Shown: one piece after another, positions 16,867-25,243 of the stretch
Layout: each line of letters begins with the position of its first letter
How positions within the stretch are numbered: position 1 is the first letter of the stretch
Assembly: GCF_025399795.1 (NCBI RefSeq)
Contig: NZ_JAODTZ010000062.1
Coordinates: forward strand, 1 to 44,516
DNA length: 44,516 nt
Origin: Streptomyces rhizosphaerihabitans
Lineage (GTDB): Bacteria > Actinomycetota > Actinomycetes > Streptomycetales > Streptomycetaceae
Reading direction: 5' to 3'
Position numbers and translations under genes: made by a program
The notes under the pieces: model-generated
Seen by the model: the letters and a program-made list of their open reading frames with translations, nothing else
Databases searched by the model: none
Told to the model about the DNA's origin: nothing

Positions 16867-18201
16867 TCACGCGTCGGGCCCCCTCCGGTCCGCACGGTCA
16901 TGAGGCCCGCCCTGCTCGGGCACCTGCGGGCTCAGCAGCTCGGCGGCCGCCCGCTGGTAGCGCAGCACCGCCTCCTCCGCCACCCGCAGATCACAGGGAG
17001 CGCTCCACAGCATGCGCCGGGCCGCGTCGTAGCGCTCCACCAGGAACGGGTCCTCGGCGAAGCCGTGCCGGGCGACCTTCGCCTTGTACGCGTCCAGCCG
17101 GCCGCGCAGCTCCGCGCGGACCGCCAGTGGCTGGGTGACCGCGCCCAACGACTCGCGGGCGCGCAGGAGTTCGTCCTCGGCCTTCTCCTCCAGCGCCTCC
17201 AGAAGGGGCGAGAGGCGGTGCCACTGCGCGTGCCTGCGGTACTCCGCGGCCGTGGCCAGCTGTTCCTGCAAAGCCGTCGGCGGACCGCTGACGGCCGGTA
17301 CCTCGGACGCGGCGATCTTCGCGAGCACCTCACCGCGGGCACTGCGCGCCTCGGCGAGCGTGCGGTCCGCGCGGCTGAGCACGTCCCGCAGCTTCACCAG
17401 CCGTGCCTCCGCGTCCTGCCGCACGGTGAGCACCGCGTCGATCTCCCGGCGCACCTCCTCCAGAGCGCGCGCCTCACGGTCGTACACCGTCGTGTCCGGG
17501 CGTCCGCCGCCCGGGGCCGAACTCCCCTGCGCGGGAACCCAGAAGGCCAGCGGATCGGAGACCACCCGCTCGCGCAAGGTGGTCAGCGTCCGCGTGATCC
17601 GCTCCAGGTCGTCGCCCGAAGGGTGCTCCCCGGGGCGTACGCCCACGGAGTGCGCGAGCGTGCGGGTGCGCTGGAGCTCCGCGGCCAGTAAATCGATCCG
17701 GGCGGGCAGCGCGGACCACACCGCGTCCGCGGTCACGACCATGTCGAGCGAGGTCGCGTACAGCTCGTTCATCCGGTCCACCAGCGCGGCCAGCGAGAAC
17801 CGCTCGCTGAGCTTGCCGGTGCCGGCCAGGGTGGGCGCGTTCGCGGTGGCCGTGGTGGAACCGGCGACCGTGATGCCCGAACCGCGCAGCAGCTCGGTCA
17901 GTTCGACCAGGTCCTCACGGCTGGACCAGCGTCTGCGGGAACGGATCTCGCGCGCGGAGCGCAGCGCGTCCGCGTACGCGTCGAAGTACGCCCACAGCAA
18001 GGTGATCGACGCCTCCGCGGACGCCCAGCGCTCCTTGGTCGTGCCGGTGAGTTCGGCGCCTTCCAGGAGTCTGCGGCCCGCGTGGTCCTGCAGGGCGAGG
18101 AGCGAGGTCTCGATGGCCTCGTGCTCCGCGCCGAGGCGCGCCAGCGCACGGTCCGCCTCGTCCCGGTCCATCACCGGCCCGGGGGGTCCCGTGACGCCCA
18201 T
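16867..18201 (-). CDS. Conserved coiled-coil protein of the PknG cassette
   Basis: The 444-residue product is rich in charged helices with heptad-like Leu/Ala spacing, for example ALARLGAEHEAIETSLL and RALEEVRREIDAVLTVRQDA, and no membrane segment, cysteine cluster or catalytic motif is visible. I do not recognise a named family. The ATG at 18201 has GAGAGG 6-7 bases upstream. It lies between glnH and pknG on the same strand, so a structural or adaptor role between the sensor and the kinase is a reasonable guess, no more. Confidence 0.75.
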   Translation of the reverse strand: MGVTGPPGPVMDRDEADRALARLGAEHEAIETSLLALQDHAGRRLLEGAELTGTTKERWASAEASITLLWAYFDAYADALRSAREIRSRRRWSSREDLVELTELLRGSGITVAGSTTATANAPTLAGTGKLSERFSLAALVDRMNELYATSLDMVVTADAVWSALPARIDLLAAELQRTRTLAHSVGVRPGEHPSGDDLERITRTLTTLRERVVSDPLAFWVPAQGSSAPGGGRPDTTVYDREARALEEVRREIDAVLTVRQDAEARLVKLRDVLSRADRTLAEARSARGEVLAKIAASEVPAVSGPPTALQEQLATAAEYRRHAQWHRLSPLLEALEEKAEDELLRARESLGAVTQPLAVRAELRGRLDAYKAKVARHGFAEDPFLVERYDAARRMLWSAPCDLRVAEEAVLRYQRAAAELLSPQVPEQGGPHDRADRRGPDA

Positions 18202-18279
18202 CGATCACCTCTCGTTCTCGTGCGTTCCCCGCGCGCTCGGTGCGAGCGGCCGGGCAACTCTCCAGTCGTATCAGGTCGG

Positions 18280-19296
18280 TCACTTGTACTGGGCGACGGG
18301 CGGGTTCTCCGAGGGGGCGTTCGCCCCGAGGGTCGGAGCGAGCCACTTGTCGTACGACTGCTGCCAGCCGTCCTTGCGGTAGTCCGCGAGGATCCGGTTG
18401 ACCCGGCGTACCAGATCCTCGGAGCCCTGTTTCATCGCCACGCCGTAGTACTCGGTGGTGAACGTGTGGCCCTTGAGCTCGACCGTGGGGTCCTGGGCGG
18501 CCTGGCTCGCGGCGAGCGCGCCGTCCGTCACCACCGCGTCGGCCTCGCCCAGTTGGAGACGCACCAGACAGTCGAGCTGGTTGGGCACGGGAGGGGCGAT
18601 GTCTGCGGAGGAGACCAGCCTGCCCGTTTTCCGGTCAGCCGTGAGCCGGTCGTACGCGGTGGAGGTCTTCGCGGAGCAGATCCTCTTCTTGGCGAGGGTC
18701 TTGTCGTACCCCGTGATTCCGGACTTCGCCGGGGCCAGCACCTGCTGGCCGGTCTTGAAGTAGGGCGCGGAGAAAGCGACCTGCTTCAGACGGTCACAGG
18801 TGATCGTCATGGTGCGGACCACCATGTCGACCTTGCCGCTCTGGATCGCGGGGATGCGCTGGCTGGTCGGGACGGCCCGGAACTGGACGGCGTTCTCGTC
18901 GCCCAGGATGTCCTTGGCGATCGCGTGGACCAGGTCGATGTCGAAGCCCTCCAGGTCGCTGCCGGCCTCCGGGTTGTTCGGGTCGCGGTAGCCCCAGTGG
19001 TAGCTGTTCTGGTCGACGCCGACGATCAGCCGCCGGTCCTTGCGGTTCTTGATGGCCTCGATCGTCGTCCCGTCCGCGTCCGACGGGGCGGGACTCAGGT
19101 TCTGCGGGTCGGTGCACCGGGTGGCCCTGGCCTGGGTGCCCCGGACCAGGCCCTGCCCGCCGACGCCCGTGTCGCCGTCCCCGCGCGCGGAGTCCGGCAG
19201 CAGCAGCGCGAGGACCAGGGCCGTCGCACAGGCGACGGCCATCGCGCCCACGCCGCCCCAGCCCCTCAGGCTCGCCCTCAGGCGTCGTGCGATCAT
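18280..19296 (-). CDS. glnH: GlnH-like amino-acid-binding protein
   Basis: The 338-residue product is a type 3 solute-binding protein: RRLIVGVDQNSYHWGYRDP, FDIDLVHAIAKDILGDENAV, QFRAVPTSQRIPAIQSGKVDMVV and ADAVVTDGALAA are the usual ligand-binding strands. An N-terminal hydrophobic stretch (VGAMAVACATALVLALLL) acts as a signal or anchor. Unlike the mycobacterial GlnH lipoprotein there is no proper lipobox, since the only cysteine sits inside the hydrophobic core. ATG 19296 has GGGGGAG five bases upstream; a GTG at 19314 overlaps glnX. No transporter permease is adjacent, so it senses rather than transports, with GlnX as partner (inference from mycobacteria). Confidence 0.85.
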   Translation of the reverse strand: MIARRLRASLRGWGGVGAMAVACATALVLALLLPDSARGDGDTGVGGQGLVRGTQARATRCTDPQNLSPAPSDADGTTIEAIKNRKDRRLIVGVDQNSYHWGYRDPNNPEAGSDLEGFDIDLVHAIAKDILGDENAVQFRAVPTSQRIPAIQSGKVDMVVRTMTITCDRLKQVAFSAPYFKTGQQVLAPAKSGITGYDKTLAKKRICSAKTSTAYDRLTADRKTGRLVSSADIAPPVPNQLDCLVRLQLGEADAVVTDGALAASQAAQDPTVELKGHTFTTEYYGVAMKQGSEDLVRRVNRILADYRKDGWQQSYDKWLAPTLGANAPSENPPVAQYK

Positions 19297-19310
19297 CGCC
19301 GCTCCCCCTC

Positions 19311-20804
19311 TCACCGGTACTCCGAAAGCCTGCGCCCGATGCCGAACACGGCGCCCGCCGCGGCCAGCACGGCGAGGACCGCGGCGCCGACCGGGAGACC
19401 GGTCATGGCACCCAGGCCGTTGCTCGCCGCCCGCTGGAACTCGCTCTCCTCGTGCGTCAGCGCGAGCTTCAGGTTCTTGTCGACGCCGTCGAAGCAGTCG
19501 CCCGTGGGCTTCTTGTCGGCGGAGCCGATGACCCGGTCCAGCGCGAGCTGGTACTTGCCGTCGTTGTCGGCCCTACGGGCTTCCTTGTGCCGTTGCACCC
19601 AGACCTTCATGTTGGCCGTCGCGGCCTGTACGGGCTTCTCGCCCGCCTGGTCGTCCGCGAGGCCCGCGGCCACCGAGAGGCTCTTGGTGAGCGTCTTCAT
19701 GTCCTGGTCGAAGCTGTAGTCGTACAGGTCCACGGTCGTCTTGCCGTCGGCCAGGGTCTTGGTCTGGGCGCCCCGGCTGACCAGGGTGAGGTTCTCGTTG
19801 CCGCGGGCCTTCAGGGACGCGATCTGGGCGGCGTGCAGCATGTTCAGGGAACGGACCCCGTGGTCGTAGGACTCGTTCAGCCCGGACCGGGCGACCGTGT
19901 GCCCGACGGTGAGCCACAGCAGCACGACGAGGGACGCCGCGGTGGCGGCGGCCATGCCCTGGTTCAGAACCCGGTTCGTACGGCGGTAGTTGCGCCGCTG
20001 GGCCCAGGCGAGGGCGCCGAGCACGACGAGACCGAGGGCGATCGCGGCCCACGGGTAGGGCTTCGCGTCGGCGTAGTCGGCGCTCAGCCGCTGGTTCTCC
20101 CTGTCGTAGAGCTGTCCGGCCTTCGGGAGCATGTCGTGCTGCATCTTGTCGTTCGCGTACCGCAGATACGCGCCGCCCAGCGGGTAGCCCTGCCGGTTGT
20201 TGGCGCGGGCCCGCTCGATCAGACCCTTGTACTCGGGCAGCAGTTCGTTCAGCTGGGAGATGGTCCTGGCCGAAGGGGAGCCGGGATCCGCGCTGTTGGC
20301 CGCGGTGATCAGCTTCGCGGCCGCCGTCCTGATGTCCCCCTCGTAGCGGTCGCGGGAGGCCTTCGTCTCCTGGCCGCCCGCGAGGAAGCCGCTGGAGGCC
20401 GCGGTGTTGGCGTCGGCGAGGGAGCGGTAGATGTCCGCCGCGCTCGCGCTCAGCGGCTGGCTGCTGTGCAGCACGTTGTCCGCGGCGGCCGAACGTTCCG
20501 TCATCTGCCAGGCGGTGACGGCGCCGAACGCGACGACCAGCAGGGCGAGGACTGCGCCGATGATCCGCAGCCGCCCCGGCTCCGTCGTCGCCGCGGTACG
20601 CAGCCGGTCCACACCCTCGGCCCACGCCGTACGCCGCGGCGGGGCGCCGGGAGCCGGGGGGACGCTCTGCGGGGCGCCGAACCCGGCCTGCGGCAGGGGA
20701 AATCCGCCCGGCGGCCCGGGAGGCCCGGACTGCGCCGGCACGGCCGGCATCGTGGGCGCACCTCGCTCCGGTGGCGCCGCGCTGCCCTTCGGCGGGTGTG
20801 TCAC
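19311..20804 (-). CDS. glnX: GlnX-like four-helix membrane receptor
   Basis: The 497-residue product has a Pro-rich cytoplasmic tail, four membrane helices (about residues 80-100, 250-268, 284-303 and 474-492) and two large extracytoplasmic helical domains (about 100-250 and 305-470), with short cytoplasmic parts. This matches GlnX, the membrane partner of GlnH in mycobacteria, which with PknG senses external amino acids. The start is GTG at 20804, with GGGGGAGG six bases upstream. It is the first gene of the cassette, and the stop overlaps a possible upstream start of glnH. Confidence 0.85.
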   Translation of the reverse strand: MTHPPKGSAAPPERGAPTMPAVPAQSGPPGPPGGFPLPQAGFGAPQSVPPAPGAPPRRTAWAEGVDRLRTAATTEPGRLRIIGAVLALLVVAFGAVTAWQMTERSAAADNVLHSSQPLSASAADIYRSLADANTAASSGFLAGGQETKASRDRYEGDIRTAAAKLITAANSADPGSPSARTISQLNELLPEYKGLIERARANNRQGYPLGGAYLRYANDKMQHDMLPKAGQLYDRENQRLSADYADAKPYPWAAIALGLVVLGALAWAQRRNYRRTNRVLNQGMAAATAASLVVLLWLTVGHTVARSGLNESYDHGVRSLNMLHAAQIASLKARGNENLTLVSRGAQTKTLADGKTTVDLYDYSFDQDMKTLTKSLSVAAGLADDQAGEKPVQAATANMKVWVQRHKEARRADNDGKYQLALDRVIGSADKKPTGDCFDGVDKNLKLALTHEESEFQRAASNGLGAMTGLPVGAAVLAVLAAAGAVFGIGRRLSEYR

Positions 20805-21116
20805 TGTTGACCTCCCCCATGGTCATCCGGTCGGTCGCGCTCGCCGCGGACGCGGGAAGCGCGGCCCACCGGCGTACGTGCACGGCGGCAAGTATCGCCG
20901 CCGGGACCGGCATCCGCACAGGCCTTGCCTGGATCTTGTTCGGATCACGGCGCAGCACGATTCCCCCGCGCCACCCCCTCCCATGAACACGTGTTCCGGT
21001 TCTGTTTGGTTCCCGCCCCTTCACGCCAGGTCATGGGCGGTCCGGGGGCCGGCGTGCGCCGGCACCGGAACCACCCGCCCCGGGCGCCTCGTCGGTCCCG
21101 TTCCCCGCCGGCCTCC
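20805..21116. other. Gap between csnK and glnX
   Basis: This 312-bp gap holds the glnX promoter region and, near 21047-21063, a hairpin GCCGGC gtgc GCCGGC lying past the end of csnK. I see no gene. Nothing else stands out. Confidence 0.5.
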
Positions 21117-22130
21117 TCAGCCCCGTTCGTAGAAGGCCCGCACGCGCGCGTGGATCTCGTCCTGGGCCCGTACGTGGTCCAGGCCCAGCAGCGCCGCCCC
21201 CAGCACCGGCGGGGCCGTGACCACCCGGGGGACCGCCTTGGGCGCGCGGGCGGCCAGGAGTTCGTGGATGCGGTCGTCGAGCTGAGGATGGCGGGCGGCG
21301 AGGATGCTGCCGCCGAGCAGGACCGGAGTCTCCTCGTCGAGCAGGCCGAGGCGGGTCAGGGCCACCGTGGACATCGCGACCACCTCGTCCGCGAGCCGGT
21401 CGACGAGTCCGCGGGCCACCGGATCGCCGTCCACCGCCGTGGCGAACAGCACCGGGGTCAGCTCGTGCCGCCGCGCGTTGCCGATGTGCTCCAGGTGGAG
21501 CGCCTCGATGAGCGCGTACATGGAGTCCAGGCCGAAGTGCGCGGGCAGCGTGCGGGCCAGCGCGGTCGGTCCGCCCCGGCCGTCCTCGGCCCGCGCCGCG
21601 TGCCACAGGGCCTCCTCCGCCAGACCCCAGCCGCCGCCCCAGTCACCGGAGATACGGCCGATGGCGGGGAAGCGGGCGGTGCGGCCGTCGGGCCGCATGC
21701 CGACGCAGTTGATGCCGGCCCCGCAGACGACGGCGACACCGCGCGGTTCGGCGATCCCGGCCCGCAGGATCGCGAAGGTGTCGTTGCGCACCTCCACTCC
21801 CGCGCCCCATGCCCGTGCGCGCAGCGCGGCCGCCAACTGCTCCTCCTCCACCGGCAGATCGGCGTTGGCGAGGCAGGCGGAGACATGGTCGACCGCGGTG
21901 ACGCCCGCCTCGGCGAAGGCCCGCCGCACGGCGTCGGCGACCGCGTCCACCGCCGTCTCGACGCCGACCGCAGGGGGGCGGAACCCGCCCCCGCGCGCGG
22001 TGCCGGTCACCCGGCCGTCCGCGGCCACCACGGCGACGTCGGTCTTGCTGTTCCCCGCGTCGATGGCCAGCACGAGGCCGGCGGGGCCGGACCCGGCGGC
22101 CGTCCCGGCGCCGGATTCCGTCGAGGTCAT
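21117..22130 (-). CDS. csnK: Sugar kinase of the BadF/BadG family (CsnK)
   Basis: The 337-residue product has the ASKHA ATPase pattern: VLAIDAGNSKTDVAVVAADG (phosphate 1), GVAVVCGAGINCVG (phosphate 2), RISGDWGGGWGLAEEA and TPVLLGGSILAA (adenosine). It is in the BadF/BadG and N-acetylglucosamine-kinase family. ATG 22130 overlaps the csnH stop (ATGA). In the csn operon it would phosphorylate glucosamine oligosaccharides at position 6, supplying substrate to the GH4 enzyme CsnH; this is inference from gene order. The operon ends here. Confidence 0.85.
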   Translation of the reverse strand: MTSTESGAGTAAGSGPAGLVLAIDAGNSKTDVAVVAADGRVTGTARGGGFRPPAVGVETAVDAVADAVRRAFAEAGVTAVDHVSACLANADLPVEEEQLAAALRARAWGAGVEVRNDTFAILRAGIAEPRGVAVVCGAGINCVGMRPDGRTARFPAIGRISGDWGGGWGLAEEALWHAARAEDGRGGPTALARTLPAHFGLDSMYALIEALHLEHIGNARRHELTPVLFATAVDGDPVARGLVDRLADEVVAMSTVALTRLGLLDEETPVLLGGSILAARHPQLDDRIHELLAARAPKAVPRVVTAPPVLGAALLGLDHVRAQDEIHARVRAFYERG

Positions 22131-23392
22131 GCCCACGCGAGGTGCTCCCGGTTGTGCGCGATCAGCTGGTCGGTCAGGGTGTCGGCGTAGGCGTACTGGC
22201 CCACCAGGGGGTGCGCGAGCAGTGCCCGGAAGACCCGGTCGCGCCCGCCGCGCAGGGCGGCCTCCAGCGCGAGGTCCTCGTACGCGGTCACGTTCGCCAT
22301 GAGTCCCGCGTACAGCGGGTCCACGGCCGGCACCGGCAGCGGCGAGGGCCCCTTGGCGTTGACCGCGGCCTGCACCTCGATCACTGCGTCGTCCGGCAGG
22401 AACGGCAGGGTTCCCCGGTTGTACGTGTTCACCACCTGGTAGGGGCTGCCGCCCCCGCCGAGCAGCGAGGCGGCGAGGTCGACGGCCGCCTCGGAGTAGT
22501 AGGCGCCGCCCCGTTTCGCCAGCAGCTCCGGCTTCTCGTCGAGCGCCGGGTCGCCGTACATCGTCAGCAACTGCCGCTCCATCTCGGCCACTTCGGCGGC
22601 CCGGGAGGGCTTGGTGCGCAGCTCCCGGACGACCTCGTCGTGCGCGTAGAAGTAGCGCAGGTAGTACGAGGGGACGACGCCGAGGCTCTCGACCAGGGCG
22701 CGCGGCAGGCGCAGGTCCTCGGCGACGGCGCCGCCGTGCTCGGCGAGCAGCCTGGGCAGCACGTTCTCGCCCTCGGGACCGCCCAGGCGCACACCGGTCT
22801 CCCAGGTGAGGTGGTTGAGGCCCACATGGTCGAGATGCACATCGGCGGGGGAGACCCCGAGCAGTCCGGCGAACTTCCGCTGGAAGCCGATCGCCACGTT
22901 GCACAGGCCGACCGTCTTGTGGCCGGCCTGGAGAAGGGCGCGCGTCACGATGCCCACCGGGTTGGTGAAGTCGATGATCCACGCGTCCGGGTTGGTCCGG
23001 CGGACCCGCTCGGCGATGTCCAGCACCACCGGAACGGTCCGCAGCGCCTTGGCCAGGCCGCCCGCGCCCGTCGTCTCCTGCCCGACGCAGCCGCACTCCA
23101 GCGGCCAGGTCTCGTCCTGCTCGCGGGCAGCCTGGCCGCCGACGCGCAGCTGGAGGAGCACCGCGTCGGCGCCCTCGACCCCCGCGTCCAGGTCGGACGT
23201 CGTGACGATCCGGCCCGGGTGGCCCTGCTTGGCGAAGATCCGGCGGGCCAGGCCCCCCACCAGTTCCAGGCGTTCGGCGGCCGGGTCGACGAGGACCAGC
23301 TCCTCGACGGGCAGGGTGTCCCTGAGCCGCGCGAAACCGTCGATGAGTTCGGGGGTGTAGGTCGACCCTCCGCCGACCACGGTGAGCTTCAT
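22127..23392 (-). CDS. csnH: GH4 6-phospho-glycosidase (CsnH)
   Basis: The 421-residue product begins MKLTVVGGGSTYTPELIDG, the NAD-binding end of GH4 enzymes, and contains DFTNPVGIVTRAL, VGLCNVAIGFQR (the metal Cys motif), and GLNHLTW (His/Asn). These NAD- and metal-dependent enzymes use an oxidation-elimination route on 6-phospho-glycosides. It is fourth of the five genes behind csnR, two bases after csnG and overlapping csnK. An ABC importer does not phosphorylate, so CsnK is needed before CsnH acts. Confidence 0.9.
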   Translation of the reverse strand: MKLTVVGGGSTYTPELIDGFARLRDTLPVEELVLVDPAAERLELVGGLARRIFAKQGHPGRIVTTSDLDAGVEGADAVLLQLRVGGQAAREQDETWPLECGCVGQETTGAGGLAKALRTVPVVLDIAERVRRTNPDAWIIDFTNPVGIVTRALLQAGHKTVGLCNVAIGFQRKFAGLLGVSPADVHLDHVGLNHLTWETGVRLGGPEGENVLPRLLAEHGGAVAEDLRLPRALVESLGVVPSYYLRYFYAHDEVVRELRTKPSRAAEVAEMERQLLTMYGDPALDEKPELLAKRGGAYYSEAAVDLAASLLGGGGSPYQVVNTYNRGTLPFLPDDAVIEVQAAVNAKGPSPLPVPAVDPLYAGLMANVTAYEDLALEAALRGGRDRVFRALLAHPLVGQYAYADTLTDQLIAHNREHLAWA

Positions 23393-23394
23393 GG

Positions 23395-24288
23395 TTAGCC
23401 CTTCACTCCGGTGAGCGTGACACCCTCGACGAACGCCTTCTGCGCGAAGAAGAACACGAGGATCACGGGGGCCATGACCAGCACGGTCGCGGCCATGGTG
23501 AGATTCCAGTCGGTGTGGTGCGCGCCCTTGAACGACTCCAGGCCGTACGAGAGGGTCCAGGCGTTCTGGTTCTCGGAGGCGTAGATCTGCGGGCCGAAGT
23601 AGTCGTTCCAGGCGTAGAAGAACTGGAAGAGCGCGACGGCCGCGATGCCGGGCTTCGCCATCGGCAGGACGACCTTCAGCAGGGTCCTCAGATCCCCGCA
23701 CCCGTCCACCTTGGCCGCGTCCAGGTACTCGTTCGGGATGGTCATCAGGAACTGGCGCAGCAGGAAGATGGAGAACGCGTCCCCGAACGCCATCGGGATG
23801 ATCAGCGGCCACAGCGTGCCGGACAGGTCCAGCTGCTTCGCCCAGAACAGGTACATCGGGATGATCACGACCTGCGGCGGCAGCATCATCATCGAGATGA
23901 CCAGCATCAGTGACAGATTCCGGCCGCGGAAGCGGAACTTGGCGAGGGCGTAGGCGACCGGGATCGACGAGACGACGGTCAGTACGGTGCCGAAGCCCGC
24001 GTACAGCAGGGTGTTCTTCCACCAGGTGAGGAAGCCCGGGGTCTCGAAGACCTTCTTGTAGTTGCCCCACTCCCAGGTGTGCGGGATCAGATCGCGGCTG
24101 AGCGCCTGGCTGTCGCTCATCAGCGAGGTCAGGAACACGAACACGAAGGGCAGCACGAAGAACAGGGCGGCCGCGACGCCGAGGGAGTGGATCGCGACCC
24201 ACTCCAGGAGGGCCCTGCGGCGTGCGGTGCGCTCGGCTGGAGAGACGGGCGCGGTCAACTCCACCGGCTTGTCGAGTACTTGAGTCAT
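23395..24288 (-). CDS. csnG: Carbohydrate ABC transporter permease (CsnG)
   Basis: The 297-residue product has about six membrane helices and the cytoplasmic EAA loop NEYLDAAKVDGCGDLRTLLK, with the MalG-type end VTLTGVKG. It is one of two inner-membrane subunits of an ABC sugar importer; no ATPase is in the operon, which in Streptomyces is often served by a shared MsiK-type ATPase (inference). It starts 3 bases after csnF and ends 2 bases before csnH. Confidence 0.92.
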   Translation of the reverse strand: MTQVLDKPVELTAPVSPAERTARRRALLEWVAIHSLGVAAALFFVLPFVFVFLTSLMSDSQALSRDLIPHTWEWGNYKKVFETPGFLTWWKNTLLYAGFGTVLTVVSSIPVAYALAKFRFRGRNLSLMLVISMMMLPPQVVIIPMYLFWAKQLDLSGTLWPLIIPMAFGDAFSIFLLRQFLMTIPNEYLDAAKVDGCGDLRTLLKVVLPMAKPGIAAVALFQFFYAWNDYFGPQIYASENQNAWTLSYGLESFKGAHHTDWNLTMAATVLVMAPVILVFFFAQKAFVEGVTLTGVKG

Positions 24289-24291
24289 CGG

Positions 24292-25233
24292 TCAGTCACC
24301 TGCCTGGATGAGACCGCCCCGGCGCCGCATCAGGAACGCGGTGAACACCATGGACAGGGCGAACAGCACGAGCGCGACCACACAGGCGGAGCCGTAGTCG
24401 AAGCGCTGGAAGCCGAGGTTGTAGACGAGCTGGGGCAGGGTGAGCGTCGACTTGTCGGGATAGCCGGGCTCGAACTGCGTGCCGGCGCCCTGGATGACGC
24501 CCGAGGCGACCTTCCCCGCGATCAGCGGCTGCGTGTAGTACTGCATGGTCTGGATCACGCCGGTCACCACGGCGAACATCACGATCGGCGAGATGTTCGG
24601 CAGGGTGACGTAACGGAAGCGCTGCCAGGCCGAGGCGCCGTCCAGCTCGGCGGCCTCGTACTGCTCGGTCGGCACGTCGAGCAGCGCGGCCATGAAGATG
24701 ACCATCAGGTCGCCGATGCCCCACAGGGCCAGCAGGGTCAGGGCCGGCTTGGACCAGGAGGGGTCGTTGAACCAGCCCGGAGCCGAGATGCCGGCCTTGT
24801 CCAGGAGCGAGTTGACCGGCCCCGTACCGGGGTTGAGGAGGAAGGCGAAGGCCATGGTGGCCGCCACCGGCGGGGCGAGGTAGGGCAGATAGAAGAGGGT
24901 GCGGAAGACACCCGTACCTGTCTTGATCTTCGTGATCAGCAGTCCGACACCGAGTCCGAACAGCACCCGCAGGGTCACCATGACGAGGACCAGCCACAGG
25001 GTGTTGCGCAACGCGGGCCAGAACAGCGGGTAGTTCTCGAAGACGTACTTCCAGTTCTTCGTTCCGCTCCACGTCGGCGGCTTGAAGCCGTCGTAGTGCA
25101 TGAAGGAGAAGTAGACGGTCGAGATCAGCGGATAGGCGAAGAAGACCGCGAACCCGATCAGCCAGGGCGACATGAAGGCGAGGGTCCGCAGCGCCGAACG
25201 GCGGCGCTTGGAGGTGAGCGTGACAGTACTCAT
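24292..25233 (-). CDS. csnF: Carbohydrate ABC transporter permease (CsnF)
   Basis: The 313-residue product is a MalF-type permease: an N-terminal helix after RSALRTLAFMSPWLIG, five more helices and the EAA loop EQYEAAELDGASAWQRFRYV. It pairs with CsnG to form the membrane channel of the importer. The ATG at 25233 follows csnE by ten bases, and gene order and spacing support one transcript. Confidence 0.92.
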   Translation of the reverse strand: MSTVTLTSKRRRSALRTLAFMSPWLIGFAVFFAYPLISTVYFSFMHYDGFKPPTWSGTKNWKYVFENYPLFWPALRNTLWLVLVMVTLRVLFGLGVGLLITKIKTGTGVFRTLFYLPYLAPPVAATMAFAFLLNPGTGPVNSLLDKAGISAPGWFNDPSWSKPALTLLALWGIGDLMVIFMAALLDVPTEQYEAAELDGASAWQRFRYVTLPNISPIVMFAVVTGVIQTMQYYTQPLIAGKVASGVIQGAGTQFEPGYPDKSTLTLPQLVYNLGFQRFDYGSACVVALVLFALSMVFTAFLMRRRGGLIQAGD

Positions 25234-25243
25234 CGGCGTGCGG

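Noticed and set aside
21117..23096. One 659-codon frame fusing csnH antiphase sequence and csnK
   Set aside because: The kinase starts at 22130 with an ATGA overlap; the upstream part is an out-of-frame reading of csnH.
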